In this document: positions 44,200 through 53,060 of the stretch, one piece after another | Layout: every line of letters begins with the position of its first letter | Numbering within the stretch: the first letter of the stretch is position 1 | Source: Clostridiales bacterium UBA4698 | Lineage (GTDB): Bacteria > Bacillota > Clostridia > TANB77 > UBA1234 | Reading direction: 5' to 3' | Length of the DNA: 64,000 nt | Assembly: GCA_002404755.1 (NCBI GenBank) | Contig: DHKI01000032.1 | Coordinates: 81,049 to 145,048, forward strand | Program-made: the position numbers and the translations under genes | The notes under the pieces: model-generated | Databases searched by the model: none | Seen by the model: only the letters and a program-made list of their open reading frames with translations | Told to the model about the DNA's origin: nothing

Positions 44200-44487
44200 A
44201 TGCAAATCACAGAAGTAAGATTAAAAAAAGTAGATTCAAATGGTAAAATGAAAGCTGTTGCTTCAGTTACATTCGATAACTCTTTCGTAGTACACGATAT
44301 CAAAGTTATTGAAGGTACTGAAAAAACTTTCATAGCTATGCCAAGTAGAAAAACTCCAAATGGAGTATGGACAGATATAGCTAACCCAGTTAATTCTGAA
44401 ACAAGAGCTATGATTGAAAAAGCAATTTTCGATAAGTATGAAGAAGTACTTAAAGAGACAGCTGAAACTCCTGCTGAAGAGAAATAA
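44200..44487 (+). CDS. spoVG: Septation/RNA-binding regulator SpoVG
   Basis: A 95-residue SpoVG. Diagnostic segments are [37 protein letters not shown] and [19 protein letters not shown]. It binds nucleic acid and affects sporulation septum formation and surface gene expression in Firmicutes. The ATG at 44200 follows AAAGGACG; an upstream in-frame ATG at 44152 lacks a site and would add 16 residues not usual in the family. Confidence 0.95.
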   Translation: MQITEVRLKKVDSNGKMKAVASVTFDNSFVVHDIKVIEGTEKTFIAMPSRKTPNGVWTDIANPVNSETRAMIEKAIFDKYEEVLKETAETPAEEK

Positions 44488-44503
44488 TAGAGAGTATTAA
44501 ATG

Positions 44504-44532
44504 CCACACATTGAGAAATGTGTGGTTTTTTT
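44504..44532 (+). terminator. Terminator after spoVG
   Basis: CCACACATT (44504-44512) pairs with AATGTGTGG (44517-44525), followed by seven T. Confidence 0.85.
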
Positions 44533-44653
44533 GTGCTAAAAAATATCAATTATACTGAAAAATAATTATAAATTATTAAAAATACAGTCACACAATTCTT
44601 AAAAATTAATATATTAATACTATAAATTGAATATTTGAAAGGGAGAGTTAAAA

Positions 44654-45421
44654 ATGTGCAAAAGCCTTATGCTTAAAAACATTTCTAAAGTTTACCAAGA
44701 TGACAATGGCGAGACGATGGCTATAAAAGATTTTAGCTATACTTTTGAGAAAGGACATTTTACGAGTATAGTCGGACCTAGTGGATGTGGAAAATCTACG
44801 CTTTTGTCTATCATATGTGGACTTGAGAAAGCAAATAGCGGCACTATTTACATGGATAATTCCATACTCACAACTAAAAACCACAACATCGGTTATATGC
44901 TTCAACGCGATTATCTTTTAGACTGGCGGACAATTTACAAGAACGTATTGCTTGGGTTAGAAATCAGAAAAACGTTAAACAAAGAAAGTGAAGAATACGC
45001 AAATTCCCTTTTGGAAAAGTATGGTCTTGCGGAGTTCAAGAACAAGTATCCTTCTCAGCTTTCAGGCGGGATGAGACAGCGTGTGGCACTTATCAGAACT
45101 TTGGCTATAAAGCCTGATGTTCTTTTGCTTGATGAAGCATTTTCTGCACTTGATTATCAGACTAGACTGTCTGTTACAGAAGACGTTTATAGGATAATAA
45201 AAGCAGAAAACAAGGTTACTATCATGGTAACACATGATATTCCAGAAAGCATAAGTATGTCTGACGAAGTTATCATTCTTAGCAAAAGACCTTCGACCAT
45301 CAAGAAAGTCTATGAAATAGATTTTGAGATGGAAAACAGAACGCCACTGACATGTAGGGATAACCCTAAATTTAGTCAGTATTTCGAAAAAGTATGGAAG
45401 GAGCTGAATGACAGTGGATAA
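44654..45421 (+). CDS. ABC transporter ATP-binding protein, NitT/TauT type
   Basis: A 255-residue ATPase. Walker A GPSGCGKSTLLSIICG near residues 39-54, Q-loop MLQRDYLLDWRTI, signature LSGGMRQRVALIRTLA near residue 136, Walker B VLLLDEAFSALDYQTR, and H-loop TIMVTHDIPESI. It powers the permease and binding protein downstream. The start has GGGAGAG upstream. Base composition and codons (including CGG at the arginine of DWRTI) differ from neighbouring host genes, suggesting transfer of the whole three-gene set. Confidence 0.9.
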   Translation: MCKSLMLKNISKVYQDDNGETMAIKDFSYTFEKGHFTSIVGPSGCGKSTLLSIICGLEKANSGTIYMDNSILTTKNHNIGYMLQRDYLLDWRTIYKNVLLGLEIRKTLNKESEEYANSLLEKYGLAEFKNKYPSQLSGGMRQRVALIRTLAIKPDVLLLDEAFSALDYQTRLSVTEDVYRIIKAENKVTIMVTHDIPESISMSDEVIILSKRPSTIKKVYEIDFEMENRTPLTCRDNPKFSQYFEKVWKELNDSG

Positions 45422-46217
45422 TATTTCTAGCGAGCGTAAGAAATATTTGCAAGGAAAACGGAAGGCAAAGTTTCTGACAATCTTAGCACAAGTAAGTTTC
45501 CTTGCTATATTTGTTGCAGTGTGGGAAATTCTCGCAAGGTTCGAAGTAATTGACAGTTTCATAACAAGCAGTCCTAGTAGAATGCTTAAGACATTTGTAG
45601 ATATGCTTAAAAACGGGCTTATGACACATATTGCAGTAACTTGCATGGAGACAGTAATCGGTTTCTTGCTTGGAACTTTACTTGGAACACTCATAGCATC
45701 TCTGCTTTGGTGGTCGCCGTTTCTTTCGAAAGTTATGTCACCATACCTAGCTGTTTTGAATAGTTTGCCTAAAGTTGCTCTTGGTCCTATTATCATAATA
45801 TGGGTAGGAGCAGGCACGTCCGCAATTGTGACTATGGCTCTTGCGATATCGTTAATAGTCACGATAATGGAAGTCTTAAATGGCTTTACTGCAACAGACG
45901 TAAACAGAATAAAAATGGCAGAAACTTTCGGAGCAAGTAAATTTCAGGTGTTCACCAAGATTGTCTTTCCGTCTAATATTCCAACACTTTTAAATGTTTT
46001 GAAAGTTAGCATGGGGCTTTCAATGGTTGGCGTAATCACAGGAGAATTTTTAGTATCAAAAGCAGGAATAGGATATTTGATTGTATATGGTGGTCAGGTC
46101 TTTAAACTTGATTTGGTTATGACGAGTGTGATAATTCTTGCAGTAGTAGCAACAATAATGTATCAAGGCATCATCTTGCTTCAGAGTTTTATAAACAAAA
46201 GAGGCAAGTGGCAATAA
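45408..46217 (+). CDS. ABC transporter permease, NitT/TauT type
   Basis: A 269-residue inner-membrane permease with about six helices. The conserved EAA-type loop is LKMAETFGASKFQVFTKIVF-like (NRIKMAETFGASKFQVFTKI) near residues 165-185, followed by SMVGVITGEFLVSKAGIGYL. The gene overlaps the ATPase gene by 14 bases, indicating translational coupling. Contains one in-frame CGG (GKRKAK). Substrate cannot be told from the permease. Confidence 0.88.
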   Translation: MTVDNISSERKKYLQGKRKAKFLTILAQVSFLAIFVAVWEILARFEVIDSFITSSPSRMLKTFVDMLKNGLMTHIAVTCMETVIGFLLGTLLGTLIASLLWWSPFLSKVMSPYLAVLNSLPKVALGPIIIIWVGAGTSAIVTMALAISLIVTIMEVLNGFTATDVNRIKMAETFGASKFQVFTKIVFPSNIPTLLNVLKVSMGLSMVGVITGEFLVSKAGIGYLIVYGGQVFKLDLVMTSVIILAVVATIMYQGIILLQSFINKRGKWQ

Positions 46218-46238
46218 TAACTTTTAGGAGGAAAAATC

Positions 46239-47225
46239 ATGAAAAAGTCCATCGCACGTCTTCTTCTGATAGTGATTCTCTTCACTATCGCACTTACGGG
46301 GTGTTCTTCGAACAAAAATGAGAAGATAACCGTGAGTGAGGTTACCCACTCGGTGTTCTATGCACCGCAGTACGTCGCAATCAACCTTGGCTTTTTTGAG
46401 AAAAGGGGGATTGAACTCGAACTCTACAATGGAGGCGGAGCCGATAAGGTCATGACAGCAGTGCTCGCAAATCAGGTCGACATCGGTTTTGCAGGACCGG
46501 AAGCAGCAATCTACGTTTACCTTCAAGGCAAAGAAGATTACCCCGAAGTCTTCGCACAGCTCACAAAGAGAGATGGTTCCTTCTTGGTCGGTAGAGAAAA
46601 GGATGAAAACTTTTCTTGGGCTAACCTTAAAGGAAAGCATATCTTACCGGGCAGAAAAGGCGGAGTTCCTTACATGGCACTTGAGTATGTCATAAAGAAA
46701 AATGGTCTCAATCCTTCGAGTGACATGAACTTCGACAACAGTATAAGTTTCGATGCTATGACCTCTGCGTTTCTTGGTGGAGTAGGCGATTATGTAACGA
46801 TTTTCGAACCGACTGCATCAACGTTGGAGAAAGAAGGAAAAGGCTACATTCTTGCATCAGTTGGTGAAGCTGCTGGAGAAATTCCGTACACGGCATATTT
46901 TGCTAAAAAGAGTTTTATCTCCAAAAACGAAAAGCTGATTCAAGATTTCACGGATGCTATTTACGAAGGCCAGAAATGGGTTGATACTCATACGGCAAAA
47001 GAGATAGCAGAGGCAATAAGCCCGTCGTTCCCGGATACCGACCTTGATATCCTCGAAACGGTCGTAAAAAGATACAAAGACATCGATGCTTGGAACAAGA
47101 CTCCGGAAATGTTGGAAGCTTCGTTTGAAAAACTTCAAGAAGTAATGATTGAAGCTGGTGAACTTGAACAAAGTGCACCTTTTAGCAAGGTGGTAAATAA
47201 CACCTTCGCTAAGAAAGCGAAGTAA
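46239..47225 (+). CDS. ABC substrate-binding lipoprotein, NMT1/THI5-like
   Basis: A 328-residue solute-binding lipoprotein. Signal peptide with lipobox LTGC (Cys about residue 22), then the NMT1/THI5-like fold: VTHSVFYAPQYVAINLGFFE, GADKVMTAVLANQVDIGFAG, and LKGKHILPGRKGGVPYMALE. Proteins of this class bind thiamine pyrimidine precursors, sulphonates, riboflavin precursors or similar. No TPP or FMN riboswitch is evident upstream of the cluster, so the substrate is open. AGGAGGAAAA precedes the ATG. The gene is clearly more GC-rich than the window average. Confidence 0.87.
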   Translation: MKKSIARLLLIVILFTIALTGCSSNKNEKITVSEVTHSVFYAPQYVAINLGFFEKRGIELELYNGGGADKVMTAVLANQVDIGFAGPEAAIYVYLQGKEDYPEVFAQLTKRDGSFLVGREKDENFSWANLKGKHILPGRKGGVPYMALEYVIKKNGLNPSSDMNFDNSISFDAMTSAFLGGVGDYVTIFEPTASTLEKEGKGYILASVGEAAGEIPYTAYFAKKSFISKNEKLIQDFTDAIYEGQKWVDTHTAKEIAEAISPSFPDTDLDILETVVKRYKDIDAWNKTPEMLEASFEKLQEVMIEAGELEQSAPFSKVVNNTFAKKAK

Positions 47226-47228
47226 GCA

Positions 47229-47273
47229 GAAAGCACCTCTTAGAATATTTTTATTCTGGGAGGCGCTTTTTAT
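47229..47273 (+). terminator. Terminator of the ABC importer cluster
   Basis: AAAGCACCTC...AGAATA pairs with TATTCT...AGGCGCTTT with a few mismatches, ending in a T-run. Confidence 0.65.
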
Positions 47274-47324
47274 ATATTATTAAAAAATAGAAAACTTTTA
47301 GCACAAAGACCAATATATCTTAAA

Positions 47325-48092
47325 CTAATTAAAGAAATCGTAAAAATTTCTAAATTCATATCCTTTATTTTTTAAATACTCGATAGAAGTTTTTAAAACT
47401 TCATTTGTATTATTAACATCACCTGTATCGTGCATTAAAACAACAAGAGACGTTTTATTTTTAGAGCTTTTAATTAAGTTATTAATAAGCTGATTGTTTG
47501 AACATTTTGTCTCAGAATCTTTGTTTAAGCAATTCCAATCAACGTATACATAGTCTAGTTCTTTTAAAGCAACTAATCCTTTTTCCTTTTGTGATTTATA
47601 TTTATTGGTCATATATCCTTCTGGAAATCTAAAAACGTGTGAACAATAATCTTTTATTCCTAATGCTTCTGAAATTGCCTCATCTGTCGATGTGATTTCG
47701 TTTATAAAGCTTTCTGTACTTTGATATATTTTATTATTGTTGTGAGAATATGTATGATTAGCTATATAATGTCCAGAGTCGTAAGCTCGTTTCACTAATT
47801 CAGGGTGTTCTTTTACGTGTTTTCCAACAACAAAGAATGTTGCTGGAATTTCTTCTTCGTCCAAAATATCTAATATTTTAGGCGTCATTTTTTCGGTTGG
47901 ACCATCATCGAAAGTTAAGTATGCAATCTTGTAATCCGAGTTTAAAAGAATTTGCAAGTCGTTTTCAGATGTTATAGTTATAGATGTTTCTAGAGTTTTA
48001 TTTTTTGAAAGTGAGAAACATCCAATTATAGAAAGAATGATAAACAAAGAAAATACTACTTTTTTCTTTTTTGTAATAATAAAGACATTCAC
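47325..48092 (-). CDS. Polysaccharide deacetylase (NodB-type), membrane-anchored
   Basis: A 255-residue exported enzyme with an N-terminal hydrophobic segment (residues 10-27). The NodB domain has motif 1 YLTFDDGPTEKMTPKILDIL (catalytic Asp and metal Asp), motif 2 HYIANHTYSHNN (metal histidines), motif 3 FRFPEGYMTNKYKS, then YVDWNCLNKDSE and LVVLMHDTGDVN. Resembles PdaA-type N-acetylmuramic acid or N-acetylglucosamine deacetylases acting on peptidoglycan. Encoded divergently from the carboxypeptidase gene. Confidence 0.88.
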   Translation of the reverse strand: MNVFIITKKKKVVFSLFIILSIIGCFSLSKNKTLETSITITSENDLQILLNSDYKIAYLTFDDGPTEKMTPKILDILDEEEIPATFFVVGKHVKEHPELVKRAYDSGHYIANHTYSHNNNKIYQSTESFINEITSTDEAISEALGIKDYCSHVFRFPEGYMTNKYKSQKEKGLVALKELDYVYVDWNCLNKDSETKCSNNQLINNLIKSSKNKTSLVVLMHDTGDVNNTNEVLKTSIEYLKNKGYEFRNFYDFFN

Positions 48093-48204
48093 GATATCAC
48101 TTCCTTAAGAATAGCTTATAGAACAACTTATGAGAAATAGACTTAAAATATGAATGTATAAAAAGACTTCTAAACGAATATGAATGCCTTAGGAGGGATT
48201 TTTT

Positions 48205-49428
48205 ATGAGAAAAATATTCTTATTTACAAGTTTAATTATATTAGTTTTGCCATGCTTATGTTTGGCGAATATTGAAGAATACAATAGTATACCAGTGTGG
48301 TCAAATACACTTGAAACATTTGCTCAAATTCAAAATAAAACAACATTAGATTTGGATTCGGAAGCCGCTATTTTAATGGACGAAACAACAGGGACAATAT
48401 TATATACAAAAAATGAACATAAAAAATTAAGACCTGCTAGTGTTACAAAAGTAATGACAATTTTATTGATAATGGAAGCACTTGAAAGGGGAGATATAAG
48501 TTTAGATGATAGAGTGCCTTGCAGTGAGAAAGCGAGAGAAATGGGAGGTTCACAAATTTGGCTTAACGAAAATGAAAGACTAACCGTAAATGAAATGCTA
48601 AAAGCTATATGCGTTGTTTCTGCTAATGATTGTACTGTGGCAATGGCGGAGTTTTTAGCTGGCAGTGAAGAAGCATTTGTGACGAAAATGAATGAAAGAG
48701 CAAAAGAACTTGGAATGAACGATACTACGTTTAAAAATTCGCACGGAATAGACGAAGATGGACATCTAACATCGGCATATGATATTGCAATAATGAGCAG
48801 AGAACTTAGCAAGAACCATCCAAAAATACATGAGTATACAACAATATGGATGGATACATTAAGAGATGGCAAGTCTCAACTCGTAAATACAAACAAATTA
48901 GTAAGATTTTATTCTGGTTGCACAGGACTAAAAACAGGTTCAACATCAATCGCAGGATTTAACTTATCCGCTACTGCTACTAGAAACGATTTAAAATTAA
49001 TAGCAGTTGTTGTTCATGCGACAACAGGTCAAAATAGATTTGAAGATGCAAAAAAAGTTTTGGATTTCGGCTTTGCAAATTTTATTAATAAGATTGTATT
49101 AACAAAAGATAAAGTTATTGAAAAAGTAAAAGTTGAAAAAGGTAACATTGAAGAAGTTGAGGTGACCATAGAAAATGATATTTCAGTTTTGCTTACAAAG
49201 GGAGATGAAAAAGGCTTAAGAATTGAGAAAATATATAATGAAAAGATAGTAGCTCCTTTAGCTTATAGAGAAAAAGTTGGAGTGGTAAATTGCTATTTAA
49301 ATGATGAACTGATAAAGAGCGAAAATATTGTGGTAAATCAAGAGGTTAAGAGAAAAAACTTTGGAAACTATTTAAATGAACTTTTGATATTTTCATATAC
49401 TCTTGGAAGAGAGGGGATAAATCAATAA
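48205..49428 (+). CDS. D-alanyl-D-alanine carboxypeptidase (DacF/DacA type)
   Basis: A 407-residue penicillin-binding protein 5-type enzyme with a cleavable signal peptide (residues 1-21). SXXK active site in RPASVTKVMTILLI, SXN in CVVSANDCTVAMAEFL, and KTG in GCTGLKTGSTSIAGFNL. A C-terminal PBP5-type beta domain and terminal hydrophobic/amphipathic segment follow. It removes the terminal D-alanine from peptidoglycan stems; DacF-type members act in sporulation. AGGAGGGA precedes the ATG. Confidence 0.92.
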   Translation: MRKIFLFTSLIILVLPCLCLANIEEYNSIPVWSNTLETFAQIQNKTTLDLDSEAAILMDETTGTILYTKNEHKKLRPASVTKVMTILLIMEALERGDISLDDRVPCSEKAREMGGSQIWLNENERLTVNEMLKAICVVSANDCTVAMAEFLAGSEEAFVTKMNERAKELGMNDTTFKNSHGIDEDGHLTSAYDIAIMSRELSKNHPKIHEYTTIWMDTLRDGKSQLVNTNKLVRFYSGCTGLKTGSTSIAGFNLSATATRNDLKLIAVVVHATTGQNRFEDAKKVLDFGFANFINKIVLTKDKVIEKVKVEKGNIEEVEVTIENDISVLLTKGDEKGLRIEKIYNEKIVAPLAYREKVGVVNCYLNDELIKSENIVVNQEVKRKNFGNYLNELLIFSYTLGREGINQ

Positions 49429-49465
49429 AATAAAGCGACATCTTTTTTAGATGTCGCTTTATTTT
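49427..49465. terminator. Bidirectional terminator
   Basis: AAAATAAAGCGACATCT (49427-49443) pairs perfectly with AGATGTCGCTTTATTTT (49449-49465), overlapping the stop of the minus-strand gene. Confidence 0.9.
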
Positions 49466-49889
49466 ATTTTACTTCTTCTGTAACATTTTCTTTATTATTA
49501 GATTTAGATAGTTTAGCATTTATTTCAGTTGTATTTCTACAAATTAATAATAAAACCAAACTAAATTCATAAGTCAATCTTACAGCTAGGTTACCTAGAA
49601 CTAGAGTACCTATAAATGCAAGGAAGCTTTGACCTATGTAACCAAAAGATGAAAGTGTTATAAACAAAGCACAGATTAGATATAAAATTTTAAGTAAATT
49701 TTCGATTAACATTTTTTTGAATGTTAAGAAATCATACATCCAACCCCAAAACTTTTTAAATTTCCCTTCTTTTGATTTGCTTAAGAATGTGAAGTGCAAA
49801 GCGATTGCACCACATATAGCAAGTACTGCTGAAATTATCATCCAAATTTCAAAACCAGCAGCATGTGATGAATATGCAAAATATGACAT
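49464..49889 (-). CDS. Unknown 141-residue membrane protein
   Basis: Not recognised. The product has hydrophobic segments at about residues 13-34, 61-82 and 84-112, with a basic loop (SKSKEGKFKKFWGWMYDF) between the first and second, and a charged tail of lysine, asparagine and glutamate. The N-terminal SSHAAGFEIWMIISAVLAICG resembles no family known to me. It borders the Tad-like cluster but points the other way. A GGGGG/AAAGGGGGG-type site lies just before the ATG. Confidence 0.65.
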   Translation of the reverse strand: MSYFAYSSHAAGFEIWMIISAVLAICGAIALHFTFLSKSKEGKFKKFWGWMYDFLTFKKMLIENLLKILYLICALFITLSSFGYIGQSFLAFIGTLVLGNLAVRLTYEFSLVLLLICRNTTEINAKLSKSNNKENVTEEVK

Positions 49890-50080
49890 CTCAAAATCCC
49901 CCCTTTCGAGTAAATTTTATCATTAAGTTAGTGAAAAAGCAATGTAAAATTTTATGTTACAAAATCATTACAAAGGTATTACATTTATGTTAAAAATTTT
50001 TGCACTTATTGAATTGAGAATACCTATATGCTAAACTTTATGTAAGTGAAAGAATGAGAAAAAAGAGGAGAGGATATATT

Positions 50081-51334
50081 ATGATGATGGGTCCAACTAA
50101 GAAAAAAGTCATTGCGACAGGTATTATAGCTTTTACAATCCCAGTTGTATTAGGCAGTGTTGCTTTTATGCAATATAATAAGAAAAAAGAGGCTGAAATA
50201 GCAGAATTAAAGAGAAAAAGCGAAACAACTAAAGGGTATGTGTTTGCGGATAATTTGTTAGAAGGAGACATTATTGCTGCAAGTGATCTTTTACTTGTCG
50301 ATATAAAGGGAGAGAGTGCACCGATTGATTCATTCTCAGGAAGCAGAGATGAAATCGTTGGAAGAAGATTAAGAATTAATGCGGAAAAGAGGACAATCGT
50401 TACTGAGTCAATGCTTATGGACGAAGTTGATTTGCATCCTGGATTAAGTGAAAGATTGCAAGAATTCAATATGCTTCTTTTACCTAGCGATTTAAATCAA
50501 GGTGACTATGTAGATATAAGAATTACTTTCCCAAGCGGAGAAAATTATGTTGTAGTAGGCGGAAAAGAAGTTAAAAAATTAGGAACTACTGTTGATTCAA
50601 ACACAATATTCTTACAATTAGATGAAGAAGAAATCGTAAGAACAACAGCAGCAATTCTAGAGTCATATATGTCTGATGGTATCAAGGTATATGTTACAAA
50701 ATATGTAGAACCATCTGCACAATTATATAAATCAGAAAGAATTGATTTTGTTAAAAAGTTTGAAGATACATTAAAGAGCTTATATGCAGCAAGAGAAGCT
50801 TTGATAAGCGGAGACGATGCAGATGTAGAAAGATACATTACATTATATAGCAAGAATGAAGAAGATGCAGAAAAAATAAGAAGGGCTGTAGAAGCAGGAG
50901 AAAGCGTATTTACAGAAGATGACATAACAAATGCAGAAATAGCACCAATTATAGGATTAACAGAAAAACAAACAGCTGATATTAGAAATGCATTAGCTAA
51001 AAACGATACAGGCGTTTTAGACATGTATAATGATAAACTAGTAAGAACAAGAGTAGATATGAAAGAAACATATCCAGTAAGAGAAAACATAGCAGTTGCT
51101 ATAGCAGAAAATCCAAATATATTGGATGACTTAAAAACAAGATATAATATTGAAGATTTAATGACTAAAAGAGCAAGAATTCAAACGTTTGCAGCATACA
51201 AGCTAAATGAAGAAACAGGAGAAATCGAAACAACAGAAGCTTTATCGAAGATACAAACAAACTTAAATAAAGAAATTGAATTACAAAAATCAGAAAGAAA
51301 AGAATATCTTCAAGCATTGCTTTTAGATGAATAA
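50081..51334 (+). CDS. CpaB/SAF-domain-like protein, first gene of a Tad-like cluster
   Basis: A 417-residue protein with one N-terminal membrane helix (VIATGIIAFTIPVVLGSVAF) and a SAF-like beta-domain (GYVFADNLLEGDIIAASDLL; SGSRDEIVGRRLRINAEKRT; DLNQGDYVDIRITFPSGENY), the arrangement of CpaB/RcpC proteins of Tad pili. The C-terminal half is helical and acidic. The ATG at 50081 follows GAGGAGAGG; an upstream ATG at 50054 has no site. It is followed by ParA-like and CpaF-like genes, supporting a pilus role. Confidence 0.7.
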   Translation: MMMGPTKKKVIATGIIAFTIPVVLGSVAFMQYNKKKEAEIAELKRKSETTKGYVFADNLLEGDIIAASDLLLVDIKGESAPIDSFSGSRDEIVGRRLRINAEKRTIVTESMLMDEVDLHPGLSERLQEFNMLLLPSDLNQGDYVDIRITFPSGENYVVVGGKEVKKLGTTVDSNTIFLQLDEEEIVRTTAAILESYMSDGIKVYVTKYVEPSAQLYKSERIDFVKKFEDTLKSLYAAREALISGDDADVERYITLYSKNEEDAEKIRRAVEAGESVFTEDDITNAEIAPIIGLTEKQTADIRNALAKNDTGVLDMYNDKLVRTRVDMKETYPVRENIAVAIAENPNILDDLKTRYNIEDLMTKRARIQTFAAYKLNEETGEIETTEALSKIQTNLNKEIELQKSERKEYLQALLLDE

Positions 51335-51345
51335 AAAATAAAAAT

Positions 51346-51376
51346 TGCATAAGAGGAAACGAATTCCTCTTATGCA
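51346..51376 (+). repeat. Intercistronic hairpin
   Basis: TGCATAAGAGGAA (51346-51358) pairs with TTCCTCTTATGCA (51364-51376). There is no proper T-run, so it may protect or process the mRNA or act as a weak terminator. Confidence 0.55.
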
Positions 51377-51433
51377 GATTTATGTATTAAATTAGTAAAG
51401 TGTTTTATCTATTATAATTAGGAGGAAAACAAT

Positions 51434-52177
51434 ATGAAGTGTGTTGGATTTATTGGTAAAACTAATAAAACAGAAATTGTGCAATATGTTGCAAAGATTA
51501 TAAGCTCACTTGGAAACAAGGTTATGGTTATTGATGCTACAGCGTCACAAAAGACGAGATATACAGTACCAACAATTGTTGGTACTGAAACTCAAAGCCA
51601 ATATGTTGTTCAATATGATGGAATTGAAATAGCAGTTGGATTTGGAAATATGCTAGAACTAAAAAAATATCTTTTATCAAAAGGTGAAGATTTTAACGAG
51701 TATGATTACATATTAGTTGATACGGATATGGAAGAAATGATAGAAGAGTATGATTTGAAAAGTGCTAATAATATATTCTTTGTTTCATCATATGACAAGT
51801 ATGATGTAATAAAAGGCATAGAGTTGCTTAGATTTATATGTGCTTCTAAGAGAAGAGCAGATCCAGAAGGAACTTTATTTATAGAAAAAGTATTATATTA
51901 TAGTGAAATCAATTCTGCAGATGGTAGATACATAGATAGACTTTCGGACAATTTACCAATCGAGTGGGATTACACAACTATAAATTATCCTTATGACCAA
52001 GGCGATTTATCAGTTAATATTCAAAATCAATATGCTGCAAAACTTGACTTAAGATTTTTAACTAAAGCGTATAAAGAAGCTTTAGTAACAACAGTAAAAA
52101 TGATAACAGGAGAGCAAGAAGGCTCACTTAGAAAAGTTATAAAAAATATTGAAAGAAACGCTAAGTTTTCTGCATAG
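51434..52177 (+). CDS. ParA/MinD-like protein of the Tad-like cluster, degenerate P-loop
   Basis: A 247-residue protein with the fold order of a ParA/MinD ATPase (start FIGKTNKTEIVQYVAKIISS, then KVMVIDATASQ, and YDYILVDTDMEEM), but the P-loop reads GKTNKTE rather than GGxGKT. It probably corresponds to CpaE/TadZ, which localises Tad machines. AGGAGGAAAA precedes the ATG. Confidence 0.6.
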   Translation: MKCVGFIGKTNKTEIVQYVAKIISSLGNKVMVIDATASQKTRYTVPTIVGTETQSQYVVQYDGIEIAVGFGNMLELKKYLLSKGEDFNEYDYILVDTDMEEMIEEYDLKSANNIFFVSSYDKYDVIKGIELLRFICASKRRADPEGTLFIEKVLYYSEINSADGRYIDRLSDNLPIEWDYTTINYPYDQGDLSVNIQNQYAAKLDLRFLTKAYKEALVTTVKMITGEQEGSLRKVIKNIERNAKFSA

Positions 52178-52193
52178 AAAGGGGAGAAAGTAG

Positions 52194-53024
52194 ATGCCAA
52201 TAATATCTTTTTGGAGTTCAGAAGATTCTTCACAATTATCAACAACTGCGACAGCAGTTGCGGTTTCAGCAATGATTCCTACGAAATGTCATTATAAATC
52301 AATTGTAACGCAAACACATTATTCAGACATGTCATTAGAGTCTTCATTTTTTAATATGGACAAGTTAGGAAACAAAGGAAGTCTAGACATAGCGGACGTT
52401 GGAGTTGACGCACTAGACAGATTATTAAGAAGTAATAAACTTACTCCTGAAAATATTTCTAATTATGCTAAACCAATAGCTAAAGGAAGACTAGAATTAT
52501 TGTATGGAACATTTAAAAATGACCCTGATTCATATTCAAGAATATTGGAAACATTCCCAATAATTTTAGACTATGCAAGTCAATTTTATGATATAGTTTT
52601 GGTTGATTTGAATAAGGGATACGATAGTCCAGAAGTAAATCAAATATTACAAAAGTCTGATTTAATCGTATTATCGATGAGTCAAAATTTACAAATGCTA
52701 AAGAAAATATTTAAGAGTATGGAAACACTTAAAATATTACAAGAAAAACCAATCATTCCTGTTTTAGGTAGATATGATAGATTTTCAAAGTATAATGAAA
52801 GAAATATCGCAAGAAATCTATTTAATTATAAAAAGAAGATTTATACAATTCCTTATAACACTCAATTCTTTGATGCTTGCAATGAGGGAAGAGCTATGAA
52901 CTTCTTTGTAGAAAATATACGTGCTGATATAGGAACAGATAGAAATGGATATTTCATATCAGAAGTTTCTACTTTAACAGATGCAATACTAGAAAGCATA
53001 AAACCAAAATTAACAGATAGGTAA
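52194..53024 (+). CDS. Second ParA/CpaE-like protein without a P-loop
   Basis: A 276-residue protein with a weak ParA-like pattern (start ISFWSSEDSSQLSTTATAVA in place of the P-loop; DIVLVDLNKGYDSPEVNQIL; DLIVLSMSQNLQMLKKIF). It lies 16 bases after the previous gene and before the CpaF ATPase. Both ParA-like proteins appear to have lost ATP-binding residues, so they may be structural. AAAGGGGAG precedes the ATG. Confidence 0.6.
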   Translation: MPIISFWSSEDSSQLSTTATAVAVSAMIPTKCHYKSIVTQTHYSDMSLESSFFNMDKLGNKGSLDIADVGVDALDRLLRSNKLTPENISNYAKPIAKGRLELLYGTFKNDPDSYSRILETFPIILDYASQFYDIVLVDLNKGYDSPEVNQILQKSDLIVLSMSQNLQMLKKIFKSMETLKILQEKPIIPVLGRYDRFSKYNERNIARNLFNYKKKIYTIPYNTQFFDACNEGRAMNFFVENIRADIGTDRNGYFISEVSTLTDAILESIKPKLTDR

Positions 53025-53060
53025 GGCATTTTGTAAAAAATAGAGAGGTGGAGAAACCAA

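Noticed and set aside
44526..44653. TPP or other riboswitch before the ABC importer
   Set aside because: No conserved thi-box or other aptamer core could be seen in the 120-base leader.
44654..46217. In-frame CGG codons in the ABC genes (and in the 13935, 15904 and 38804 genes) as frameshift sites
   Set aside because: Frame 0 continues after each CGG into coherent protein; for the two ABC genes it runs on into the expected family motifs. A +1 step would end the protein early. They look like ordinary arginine codons in acquired genes.
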